Assembly: GCF_000972495.1 (NCBI RefSeq)
Contig: NZ_LATM01000037.1
Coordinates: 1 to 38,099 of the forward strand
Length of the DNA stretch: 38,099 nt
Direction of reading: 5' to 3'
Source of the DNA: Hymenobacter terrenus
GTDB taxonomy: Bacteria; Bacteroidota; Bacteroidia; Cytophagales; Hymenobacteraceae
This document shows, in pieces, positions 15,777 to 23,138 of the stretch. The translations under genes were made by a program, and so were the position numbers. The notes under the pieces were generated by a model. The model worked only from the letters and a program-made list of their open reading frames with translations, was not told the origin of the DNA and did not search any database. Position 1 is the stretch's first letter, and every line of letters begins with the position of its first letter.

Positions 15777-17249
15777 CTATTTTTTGAGTTCTGAGAAAAT
15801 TTCGGTTAAAATTAATTTGTCATCAAAAGGGGCTTTCACGCCGCGTATTTCCTGATAATTCTCGTGTCCCTTGCCGGCCACCAGCACAATATCATCACTA
15901 CCAGCTAATTGCACGGCAGTTTTGATGGCTTCGCGGCGGTCGGGCACCACGCGAACTTTGGTTGCGTCAGGCGCCGTCACGCCGGCCCGCATCTGGGCCA
16001 GGATGTCGTTGGGGTCTTCGAAGCGGGGGTTATCGGCAGTGAGAATGACCTTATCGGAGAGGCGCGCGGCGAGGCTGGCCATGATGGGGCGCTTGGCGGC
16101 GTCGCGGTTGCCGCCACAGCCCACCACCGTGATTATTTGCTGGCTGGGCTCACGAATCTCGTGCAGTGTCTGGAGCACATTTTCCAGCGCGTCGGGCGTG
16201 TGGGCATAGTCGATTATCCCTGTAACGCGCTGTTTTTCCGAAACTACCGGCTCGAATCGACCTGGTGCAGTGGTCAGGCCCGAGAGGACGGTGAGGACTT
16301 CAGTGGGGTCCTCGCCCAACAGTACGGCTGCCCCATACACGGCCAGGAGGTTGTAGGCATTGAACACGCCGATGAGGCGAAACAGGATTTCGCGGCCGTC
16401 GATTTCGAGGTGCAGGCCATGTACTTCGTTGCCCACGAGCTTGGCCCGGAAAGTGGCTGCCCCCCGCAACGAGTAGGTTTCGCGGCGGGCAGCCGTGTTT
16501 TGGAGCATCACCGGCCCGCGCTTGTCGTCGGCGTTGGTGAGGGCGAAAGCGGTTTTGGGCAGGGCATCAAAAAAGCCTTTTTTGGCTTTCAGGTAGTTAT
16601 CAAACGTGCCGTGATAGTCGAGGTGGTCGTGCGTGAGGTTGGTGAATACGCCCCCGGCGAAGCGCAGGCCCGTGACGCGGTGCTGAGCCACGGCGTGGCT
16701 GCTGACCTCCATGCAGGCGTGGGTACACCCGGCCGCCACCATGCGCGCCAGGAGCGCGTTCAGCCGAATGGCATCGGGTGTGGTGTGAGTCGAGGGAATG
16801 ACTTCTTCATCAATCTGATTCTGCACCGTGCTAAGTAAGCCGGCGTGGTAGCCCAGCTCGCGCAATAGCTTGTGCAGCAACGTGGCGCAAGTCGTTTTAC
16901 CGTTCGTACCAGTCACCCCGATTAGCGTTAGCTGCCGCGAAGGATGCCCGTGAAACGCCGCGGCCATGTGAGCCAGCGCCGCGGCACTGTCCTTAACCAC
17001 CACGTAGGTCGTGGCCGGATTCAGCACCGCCGGCAGTTCTTCGCAGACAACGGCGGTCAGGCCCTGCGCCACGGCGGATTCGATGAACTTGTGACCATCG
17101 GTGGCGGTGCCGCGGAGCGCACAGAAGGCCACGCCCGGTCCGGCTTCGCGCGAGTCGAGCGTGAGGACGGTGATGGGCACGTCGGTGGAGCCGTGCTGAG
17201 CCAGCACGGTCACGTCGGTAAGCAGAGAAAAGAGCGGCAGGGAAATCAT
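15777..17249 (-). CDS. murE: UDP-MurNAc-tripeptide synthetase MurE, meso-DAP type
   Basis: This cytoplasmic ligase adds the third residue of the stem peptide. It has 490 residues from ATG 17249 (MISLPLFSLLTDV). The frame stays open to 17480, but that part overlaps the ftsI tail, is basic low-complexity and has no family match. The ATP loop GTNGKTT is at 114-120, with THTTPDAIRLN, EVSSHAVAQHRV and NLTHDHLDYHGT downstream. The DNPR motif (406-409) is the residue set known to select meso-diaminopimelate rather than lysine, so the peptidoglycan should be DAP-type. It sits between ftsI and mraY. Confidence 0.97.
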   Translation of the reverse strand: MISLPLFSLLTDVTVLAQHGSTDVPITVLTLDSREAGPGVAFCALRGTATDGHKFIESAVAQGLTAVVCEELPAVLNPATTYVVVKDSAAALAHMAAAFHGHPSRQLTLIGVTGTNGKTTCATLLHKLLRELGYHAGLLSTVQNQIDEEVIPSTHTTPDAIRLNALLARMVAAGCTHACMEVSSHAVAQHRVTGLRFAGGVFTNLTHDHLDYHGTFDNYLKAKKGFFDALPKTAFALTNADDKRGPVMLQNTAARRETYSLRGAATFRAKLVGNEVHGLHLEIDGREILFRLIGVFNAYNLLAVYGAAVLLGEDPTEVLTVLSGLTTAPGRFEPVVSEKQRVTGIIDYAHTPDALENVLQTLHEIREPSQQIITVVGCGGNRDAAKRPIMASLAARLSDKVILTADNPRFEDPNDILAQMRAGVTAPDATKVRVVPDRREAIKTAVQLAGSDDIVLVAGKGHENYQEIRGVKAPFDDKLILTEIFSELKK

Positions 17250-17313
17250 CAAATGGGTAATCGGTAGGATGCAGGTAGTATTCAGACTAATACTGCCCAA
17301 CAAGTGGAACAGC

Positions 17314-19782
17314 TTAGGCGCGGCGGACCGCAGGGTTAGCCGGAGTCGGACCAGCGGGCTTTTTGGAATTTTTGCGGGCTGGGCTGGCGGTGGGCTCTTT
17401 GGCTTTGGGAGCAGATTTGCCAGTGGCTGCTTCCGATTTGCTTTTAGCAACGGTTTTCTTGCCCGCATCAGGCTTAGCAATGGCTGCTACTGGCTTATCC
17501 AAAACAGGCAGCAACACCTTGGCCTTGGTACCGGCGGCAAATGGTTTGGCGGCCTTGGTCAACGGCTCCGGGTCGGCAGGGGTCAGCAGCTTATTTTCGG
17601 CAAGGTCGGTGTGCTCAGGCTCGGGCAAAGCTCGAGGCGCGGCCAGGCGCGGACCCGAATCCACCAGCGTGAGGGTGATTATATCGCCGCGCTTGATAGA
17701 TGTGCCCACGGCCAGCGACTGCTCGCGCACCCGGCCCGTACCAATGGCTCGCACGTGCAGCCCTTTGTTTTCCAGCAGAAACAGGGCATCGCGCAGGGTC
17801 AGGCCGCGCACTTGAGGCACCCGACCGGCGCGTACCGGGTTCACAACCAGCGCCACGGTCCGGGCGTGGAAAGCGGTGTCTGAGGCGGCGCGCACCCACT
17901 CCTCGCCGCCAGTAGCCTGGGTTTGGCCCGCCAGCCCGAGCTTCTGGCACACCAGCGCCAGCTCATCCTGCATGCCGGCACGCACCAGGGGCACGCGGCT
18001 CTTGTTCAAGCGGGCTTTGGCCAGCAGAGGACGCTGGCTCAGCAGGTCGCGTGCCATGCACTTATCCGCTACTTCGCGGAACACTGGCGCAGCCACGTCG
18101 GCCCCATAAATGCGACCATTACGGGGCGAATCGACTACCACAATGCAGCTATATTTGGGCTTGTCGGCGGGGAAATAGCCACAAAAACTCGTAGAGTAGG
18201 TCTTGGTATACTGCCCATTCTTAAACTTCCAGGCCGTGCCGGTTTTGCCGGCAATGCTGTAGTCTTTCGGCCGAATGCTACGGGCCGTGCCCTCAAGCAC
18301 AACGCCTTCCATCATGGCCTTCACCTTGGCCAGCGTGGCGTCGGAGCAGATCTTGGGATTCAGCACCTTGGTTTCGTTGCGCTGCAACACCTGGTCGGCC
18401 TGCTTGATTTCCCTGACGATGAGCGGCTGCACTTTTACGCCGCCGTTGGCCACGGCGTTATAGAAGGCCAGTGTTTGCAGGGGCGCGAGCTTCAGCTCGT
18501 AGCCGATGCTCATGGTAGTCAGGGACGTCCGGCTCCAACTGCGGTCCTTCGGGTCTTTCACGTAGGGCTGAGCCTCGCCCGCCATCTGGAAACCAAGGGG
18601 CTTATCGAGACCAAACTTCTTCAGGTAGTCGGTGTATTCGGTCGGATTTTTAGCGAAGTTCTCATTCACCAAGCGGGCTACTCCGATGTTCGACGACTTC
18701 TCAAACACCTGCTGCACCGTGATGCGGCCGTAACCGTGCGAGTCTGACTTCACGGCGCCACCCACCAGCATGCGGCCGTTGCCGGTGTCCACAATATCGT
18801 CGAGCTCGATGTTCGGCCGGGCCTCAAACAAGGCCATCATCGAGGCGAGCTTGAACGTTGAGCCTGGCTCGGTGCGGCCCTGGTCGGCAAAAGCGTAGTT
18901 GTAGTCTTCCTTATAGGTGCCGTCCGAAGCCTTGCCTAGGTTGGCCACGGCCTTTATTTCCCCAGTGGTCACTTCCATCAGAATTACGCAGCCATACTGA
19001 GCATTATTATCGACCAAGGACTTATACAAGGCATTCTCGGCTACATCCTGCAAGTTAATATCGAGGGTAGTCTTCACGTCGTAGCCGGGCAGGGGCTTAA
19101 TTTCGGTACCATCGTACACGGGTTTCACGCCGCCGGGCACCCGCTCAAACAAGGCTTCTCCGGCTTTGCCTGCCAGACTTTGCTCGAAGGTATATTCCAA
19201 GCCTGCCCCGTGTCGGTCCTCGTTCACGAAGCCAATGGTGCGCTGGGCCAAGCCCCCGAAAGGTCGAAACCGCTTGTCCACCTTTTCAAAAATGGCGCCG
19301 CCACGGTTACGCTTCGTTCGGAAAATGGGCCAGTTGGCCAGCATCTTCTTTTCCTGAAAATTGATTTGGCGCGAGTTCAGGCGGATGTAGCGCAGCGCTG
19401 GCTCCTTAGCCCGGCGCGCATTGATTAAGCGGCGGCGGTATTCCTGCACGCTACGGTCGCCAAAGAAGTGCGACAGATGCCACGCCAGGGAATCAACCCC
19501 GGCGTTGAAAACGGCATCATCGACTACGCCCGGGTCCCAAGCCACCCGGTAAAACGGCAGCGAGGTAGCCATGATGCTTTCGTTGTCCGAATAGATATTG
19601 CCGCGGGTGGCCGGCACCGGCTGGTAGCTGATGCGCCGCTCCTGCTCGAGGGCGCGCCACTTGCCTCCTTCCTGAAACTGGATACGGGTGGCTTTCCAAA
19701 AAATGGCGCACGAGAATACGGCTACCCCCAAAAAGGCCAGCCGCACACGCGTGACAATGGACTTCTTAACGTTGCCTTTCAT
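17314..19782 (-). CDS. ftsI: septal transpeptidase FtsI (PBP3 type) with PASTA domain and long basic tail
   Basis: This class B penicillin-binding protein cross-links septal peptidoglycan with FtsW. It has 822 residues. One N-terminal membrane segment lies at about 14-30. The PBP dimerisation region (PVPATRGNIYSD at 55-66) follows, then the transpeptidase domain with catalytic S308-TF-K311, SSN (363-365) and KTG (513-515). One PASTA domain occupies about 652-708 (VPQVRGLTLRDALFLLENKG). The last 110 or so residues are Lys/Ala/Pro-rich and low in complexity, longer than in many homologues, and lie outside the membrane. The ATG overlaps the ftsL stop as ATGA, so translation is probably coupled. 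No catalytic residue is missing. Confidence 0.95.
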   Translation of the reverse strand: MKGNVKKSIVTRVRLAFLGVAVFSCAIFWKATRIQFQEGGKWRALEQERRISYQPVPATRGNIYSDNESIMATSLPFYRVAWDPGVVDDAVFNAGVDSLAWHLSHFFGDRSVQEYRRRLINARRAKEPALRYIRLNSRQINFQEKKMLANWPIFRTKRNRGGAIFEKVDKRFRPFGGLAQRTIGFVNEDRHGAGLEYTFEQSLAGKAGEALFERVPGGVKPVYDGTEIKPLPGYDVKTTLDINLQDVAENALYKSLVDNNAQYGCVILMEVTTGEIKAVANLGKASDGTYKEDYNYAFADQGRTEPGSTFKLASMMALFEARPNIELDDIVDTGNGRMLVGGAVKSDSHGYGRITVQQVFEKSSNIGVARLVNENFAKNPTEYTDYLKKFGLDKPLGFQMAGEAQPYVKDPKDRSWSRTSLTTMSIGYELKLAPLQTLAFYNAVANGGVKVQPLIVREIKQADQVLQRNETKVLNPKICSDATLAKVKAMMEGVVLEGTARSIRPKDYSIAGKTGTAWKFKNGQYTKTYSTSFCGYFPADKPKYSCIVVVDSPRNGRIYGADVAAPVFREVADKCMARDLLSQRPLLAKARLNKSRVPLVRAGMQDELALVCQKLGLAGQTQATGGEEWVRAASDTAFHARTVALVVNPVRAGRVPQVRGLTLRDALFLLENKGLHVRAIGTGRVREQSLAVGTSIKRGDIITLTLVDSGPRLAAPRALPEPEHTDLAENKLLTPADPEPLTKAAKPFAAGTKAKVLLPVLDKPVAAIAKPDAGKKTVAKSKSEAATGKSAPKAKEPTASPARKNSKKPAGPTPANPAVRRA

Positions 19783-20711
19783 CGGGAATGATTTCTAACG
19801 GCCTGCTTTTCTGCCTGCCTGGGCTTGTGCTTCGTTGTACTTTTTTGTACCTTATTCTTGTTGTTGGGCTTATCCGTATTGCCCACGTTTCGGCGCGTAG
19901 CGCGGCCCCGTTTCGTCTTTATAGTACTGGCTGCCTTTGACTTAGTAACTCGTGGTGCAGCCTTACGCGCCGGGACAGCCCGTGCGGCGGGCGCACTAAC
20001 TCCAGCGGAGTCACCCTCCAGCGCCTGAGGTGGCGCACCAATGATTTCGGGGCCGCTATCGTCATCGCCATTACTGGACTCGATTGGCTTGCGCCCGGCT
20101 AATAAATCGTTTCGTTGCGCGGCAGCCGAGTCGCGGGCTGCTCGGGCCGCTAGCGTGTCCGCTGTGAGCACGGGCATCAGTTCCAGTTCGGCTGCATCTA
20201 AGTGGCCAGCTGGCACCGTGATGCGGAAGGGCGGCGAGGAGCTTTCAACCAGCCCAAAGGCCGCCACTTTGCGGGCCACTTCGCTTTGCTTGCTGGCCTC
20301 CATGTAGTCCGATTTCAGCGTAGTATAGTCGGCCCTAAGGTCCTCCGTTTCCTGCTTGAGCCGCTGAATACTCCGGTTCATACGGTTGCCGTAGTGCGTA
20401 TTGCCGATATAGAGCAGCGTCAGCAGCATCACGAACAGCAGGTGCGGCAGGTAGCGCACCGGCAAGCCTTCGCGAAACAGCCCGTCGACGCTCGTCATCC
20501 GATCGAGCAGCGAAAACAGGCTCCACGAGCTGCGGACCCGGGGTGGGGCGGCAGGCTTACGGGGGCGCTTTTCGGGAGCTGGCTGGGGCTCCGGCACTGG
20601 GGCTTCCACTACCGCGGCCACGGGCTGCACCTCCGGGGCCGGCGCGGGCACCTCCCGGGGCACATTGGCCCGGCGGGGGCTGTCGGTGGGTTTGAAGGTA
20701 TTAGTGGCCAC
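19779..20711 (-). CDS. ftsL: FtsL-like division protein with extended N- and C-termini
   Basis: The product has 310 residues, about three times the usual FtsL length. Residues 1-60 are Pro/Ala/Glu-rich and then basic (EKRPRKPAAPPRVR). One membrane segment (YLPHLLFVMLLTLLYIGNT) lies at 87-105, followed by a coiled-coil-like stretch (NRSIQRLKQETEDLRADYTTLKSDY) at about 112-136 and the conserved short periplasmic end (PFRITVPAG). This core matches Bacteroidota FtsL-like proteins, the partner of FtsQ/FtsB. The C-terminal 140 residues are Lys/Arg/Thr-rich. The start is GTG at 20711; an in-frame stop lies ten codons upstream without an ATG. Identity rests on position between rsmH and ftsI plus topology. 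Confidence 0.8.
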   Translation of the reverse strand: MATNTFKPTDSPRRANVPREVPAPAPEVQPVAAVVEAPVPEPQPAPEKRPRKPAAPPRVRSSWSLFSLLDRMTSVDGLFREGLPVRYLPHLLFVMLLTLLYIGNTHYGNRMNRSIQRLKQETEDLRADYTTLKSDYMEASKQSEVARKVAAFGLVESSSPPFRITVPAGHLDAAELELMPVLTADTLAARAARDSAAAQRNDLLAGRKPIESSNGDDDSGPEIIGAPPQALEGDSAGVSAPAARAVPARKAAPRVTKSKAASTIKTKRGRATRRNVGNTDKPNNKNKVQKSTTKHKPRQAEKQAVRNHSR

Positions 20712-20887
20712 TTTCTTTACAAGTTTTGAATGTTAAATCTAGAGGGTTGAATCAAAAATCGTGTCGGGCTATGAACAGGTCTGAGAGACCAAATTATCAG
20801 CACATATAGCGCCGATAACCAGAAGATTGCCCAAATTTTAATCCGTTGATTCTACCTATACAATTCAAAATTTTATATTTAAATTTT

Positions 20888-21811
20888 TTAGTTCTTTATT
20901 GCAACCCGCAATTTAGCACTCCGAGCCCGGCTGTTCAGCGCAACTTCGGCGGGGTCGGCCTCTTCGGGCTTGCGGTTCACTGCTTCAAAGGGCTTGCTTT
21001 CATTGCCGAAGAAATCTTTTTCGACGGCCCCAAAAAACTTGCCCTTGGCAATGAAATTCTTCACCAACCGGTCTTCCAGCGAGTGGTAGCTTAGCACCAC
21101 CAGCCGCCCGCCCGGCCGCAGCACATCGGCCGTTTGCAGGAGCATTTCCTGCAATGCCTGCATTTCCTGGTTCACCTCAATACGCAGCGCTTGGAATACC
21201 TGGGCCAAGTATTTATTTTCCTTGCCACGCGGCGTACAGGACTGAATGGCCTGCTTGAGTTCGGCGATGGTTTCGAGACGCCGGCCCCGGCGGGCCGCGC
21301 CCACTGTTTGGGCCAGCGTGCGAGCGTTGGTCACTTCGCCGTACATGCCGAAAATGCGGTGCAGGTCGGCCTCCTTATAATCGTTGAGAATGTCGGCGGC
21401 TGTCAGGAGCCCATCCGGGTCCATGCGCATGTCGAGGGGACCATCAAAGCGCGTGGAGAATCCGCGCTCGGGCGTGTCGAACTGGTGCGAGCTGACGCCC
21501 AAGTCAGCCAGCAGCCCATCGACGGGTAATACACCAAGCTGCTGAAGTTCAACGGACAGGCTACGAAAATTAGCCTTTATAAACGTAAATTGAGGACTGC
21601 GCAGCTTATCCGCTTCAGCCTTTGCATCGGCGTCCTGGTCGAAGCTGTAGAGGTGGCCGGTCGTGAGTTTTTCCAGAATGCGCGCGGAGTGACCGCCGCC
21701 GCCGAACGTGACATCGACGTAGCGGCCATCGGGCTGCAGGTCGAGCGCGGCTAGGCATTGAGCTAGCATTACCGGGCGGTGGTAGGCAATATCGTTGTTG
21801 TACTCACTCAT
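20888..21811 (-). CDS. rsmH: 16S rRNA (cytosine-1402 N4) methyltransferase RsmH
   Basis: This SAM-dependent enzyme (formerly MraW) methylates C1402 in the ribosomal decoding centre. It has 307 residues, standard length. The start YHRPVMLAQCLAAL and SAM motif VDVTFGGGGHSARIL are at about 10-47. FDQDADAKAE, DGLLADLGVSSHQFDTPERGFS, LDMRMD and the C-terminal LRPGGRLVVLSYHSLEDRLVKNF are family signatures. The ATG overlaps the mraZ stop by four bases (ATGA). A 176-base AT-rich gap follows before ftsL, unusual for this tightly packed pair; I see no gene in it. Confidence 0.97.
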   Translation of the reverse strand: MSEYNNDIAYHRPVMLAQCLAALDLQPDGRYVDVTFGGGGHSARILEKLTTGHLYSFDQDADAKAEADKLRSPQFTFIKANFRSLSVELQQLGVLPVDGLLADLGVSSHQFDTPERGFSTRFDGPLDMRMDPDGLLTAADILNDYKEADLHRIFGMYGEVTNARTLAQTVGAARRGRRLETIAELKQAIQSCTPRGKENKYLAQVFQALRIEVNQEMQALQEMLLQTADVLRPGGRLVVLSYHSLEDRLVKNFIAKGKFFGAVEKDFFGNESKPFEAVNRKPEEADPAEVALNSRARSAKLRVAIKN

Positions 21812-22281
21812 GCGGCCAAGCCGCTGAGCGGCGGAGTTTCAATTGATAAAAACTTCTGCGCCAGCTTACTAAAGCTCTGCTGATCTTTAATGAGAAACTC
21901 ATCGTAGCGGGCAGGGTCCCAGATTTCGCAGCGGTTGCCCAAGCCCACAATTATTGCTTCCTTCTCAATACCTGCGTAGCGTAACATGCTCCGAGGCAGC
22001 ATAAACCGATTGATGGTGTCAAGTTCAACCTCCGTCATGCCCCGAAAGAAGTTCCGCTGAAACTGCCGATATTCCTCATTAAACTCATCGAGCGCCATCA
22101 CTTTTTCGTGGATGACGCGCCATGCAGCCCGTGGGTAGAGCACCAGGCAGGGCTCAAAGCCACGCACCAGCACCAATTGGTTGCCCGATTGCTCGGGGAG
22201 GTTGCCCTTCACCTTGGCCGGCAACACAAGTCGCCCCTTGGGGTCAAGCTTGCATTCGTATTCGCCGGATAACAGGTTCAT
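21808..22281 (-). CDS. mraZ: transcriptional regulator MraZ
   Basis: This DNA-binding protein represses its own dcw operon in the bacteria where it has been studied. It has 157 residues from ATG 22281 (MNLLSGEYECKLDPKGR). A GTG two codons upstream is possible. It has two tandem SpoVT/AbrB-like half-domains: CKLDPKGRLVLPAKVKGNL (about 10-28) and VELDTINRFMLPRSMLRYAG (about 93-112), each with the D-x-x-G/N-R motif. Its upstream region has three TGGT boxes over the promoter, which supports autoregulation here. It is the first gene of the cluster and overlaps rsmH by four bases. Confidence 0.95.
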   Translation of the reverse strand: MNLLSGEYECKLDPKGRLVLPAKVKGNLPEQSGNQLVLVRGFEPCLVLYPRAAWRVIHEKVMALDEFNEEYRQFQRNFFRGMTEVELDTINRFMLPRSMLRYAGIEKEAIIVGLGNRCEIWDPARYDEFLIKDQQSFSKLAQKFLSIETPPLSGLAA

Positions 22282-22319
22282 GGGCACGGACCACCGGGAG
22301 AGAAAGCAGGCGGTATTAG

Positions 22320-22348
22320 CAAATGTACGGAAGCCTTTTAGAAATCAA
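22320..22348 (-). promoter_or_regulatory. promoter of the dcw cluster (Bacteroidota type)
   Basis: Reading the minus strand, TTG at 22348-22346 (-33 element) is followed after 18 bases by TACATTTG at 22327-22320. The latter is a perfect match to the phylum's TAnnTTTG -7 element. The implied transcription start is around 22315, leaving a leader of about 30 bases before mraZ ATG 22281. No experimental start is known to me for this sequence. Confidence 0.75.
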
Positions 22349-22373
22349 CCACGATTTACCATTTCTTACCACA
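22346..22373 (-). promoter_or_regulatory. three MraZ-type operator boxes
   Basis: On the minus strand TGGT occurs three times at exact 10-bp steps: 22371-22368, 22361-22358 and 22351-22348. Surrounding bases are similar (GTGGTAAG, ATGGTAAA, GTGGTTGA). MraZ operators in E. coli are TGGGN repeats with 5-base spacers, so the same 10-bp period. The last box shares bases with the -33 element, so bound MraZ would block the promoter. Box function is inferred from pattern and position. Confidence 0.65.
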
Positions 22374-22584
22374 AACGCAAAATGGCCGTCACAGCGTTTA
22401 AAAGCGGTTTTAACGGGGATTACAGCGCCTGAAAAGGGTGCAATCAACTCAGCTAGCTTGGTTATTGCCAAAGTGGCAGAGCTCCGGTGGAGGCAACTTA
22501 GCGCGGCCAGCGGATGTTCTAGTTCGCCCGGATGTTGTACCTAGCCGGCCCTTTTTTCGCACGGTTACCTTGGACTATAGGTCT

Positions 22585-22592
22585 TACCTTTG
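22585..22592 (+). promoter_or_regulatory. -7 element before the HYC_CC_PP gene
   Basis: TACCTTTG matches TAnnTTTG perfectly, 8 bases before ATG 22600. No good -33 element is visible at the usual distance. If it is used, the leader would be only a few bases. Confidence 0.4.
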
Positions 22593-22599
22593 CCCCGTA

Positions 22600-23040
22600 A
22601 TGCCACGCCACTCTTACTTCCGTCGCCTCGTCAGCCTACTGCTGGCTGTACTGGTGCTCACCGCCTCGGTGGGCCTCAGTGTGCAGCGGCATACTTGCCG
22701 GATAAGTGGGCGTAGCAAGGTTGAAGTATCGGTGCCGGGCCAGATGGCCTTACGCGGCTGCAACGGCCAACTGGCGCCGCCTAGGCCCGTTGTCAAAGAC
22801 AATTGCTGCGACTTCAGCAGTCACTTGCACAAGCTTTCGGCCCCAGCCCACGAGCTAGGCGCTAAAATCCTGATGCCGCTGCCGCTACTTGCGGCCTGGC
22901 TGCCGGAAATGCCCTGGCCAACGGCACCACTGGTAATGGCGGTGGAAGTGCAAGGGCCACGCTGGTTCGCAGCCGATTCCTCGCCCCCGCCACGAGGTGG
23001 ACGCGAACTGCTGGCGTTTGTCTGTACGCTGGTAGTCTAG
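22600..23040 (+). CDS. HYC_CC_PP family protein (metal-module partner)
   Basis: The product has 146 residues from ATG 22600. The frame is open to 22438, but MPRHSYFRRLVSLLLAVLVLTASVG (read in parts) is a natural signal peptide or anchor start. It carries the three landmarks that name the Bacteroidota HYC_CC_PP family: H31-T-C33 just after the membrane segment, C69-C70 in KDNCCDF, and S-S-P-P-P at about 127-131 before a last hydrophobic segment. A fourth Cys is at about residue 54. The Cys/His set could bind metal. Members are commonly found beside TonB receptors and HMA proteins, as here. The molecular function is unknown. Confidence 0.75.
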   Translation: MPRHSYFRRLVSLLLAVLVLTASVGLSVQRHTCRISGRSKVEVSVPGQMALRGCNGQLAPPRPVVKDNCCDFSSHLHKLSAPAHELGAKILMPLPLLAAWLPEMPWPTAPLVMAVEVQGPRWFAADSSPPPRGGRELLAFVCTLVV

Positions 23041-23138
23041 GTTTTTCTGGAAATGTCCGCTGCTAGATAGCTAGTAGTGGTAATGCTCGCCGGAATTTAA
23101 CACGGCGATATTTCAGAAATACCTAACTTACAGACGAT

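Noticed and set aside
15909..16838. 309-codon plus-strand open frame opposite murE
   Set aside because: Shadow frame of murE; the peptide is His/Gly/Val-rich without motifs.
17250..17480. N-terminal extension of murE
   Set aside because: The 77 residues are basic low-complexity read out of frame from the ftsI tail; MurE proteins start at the MISLPLFSLL region.
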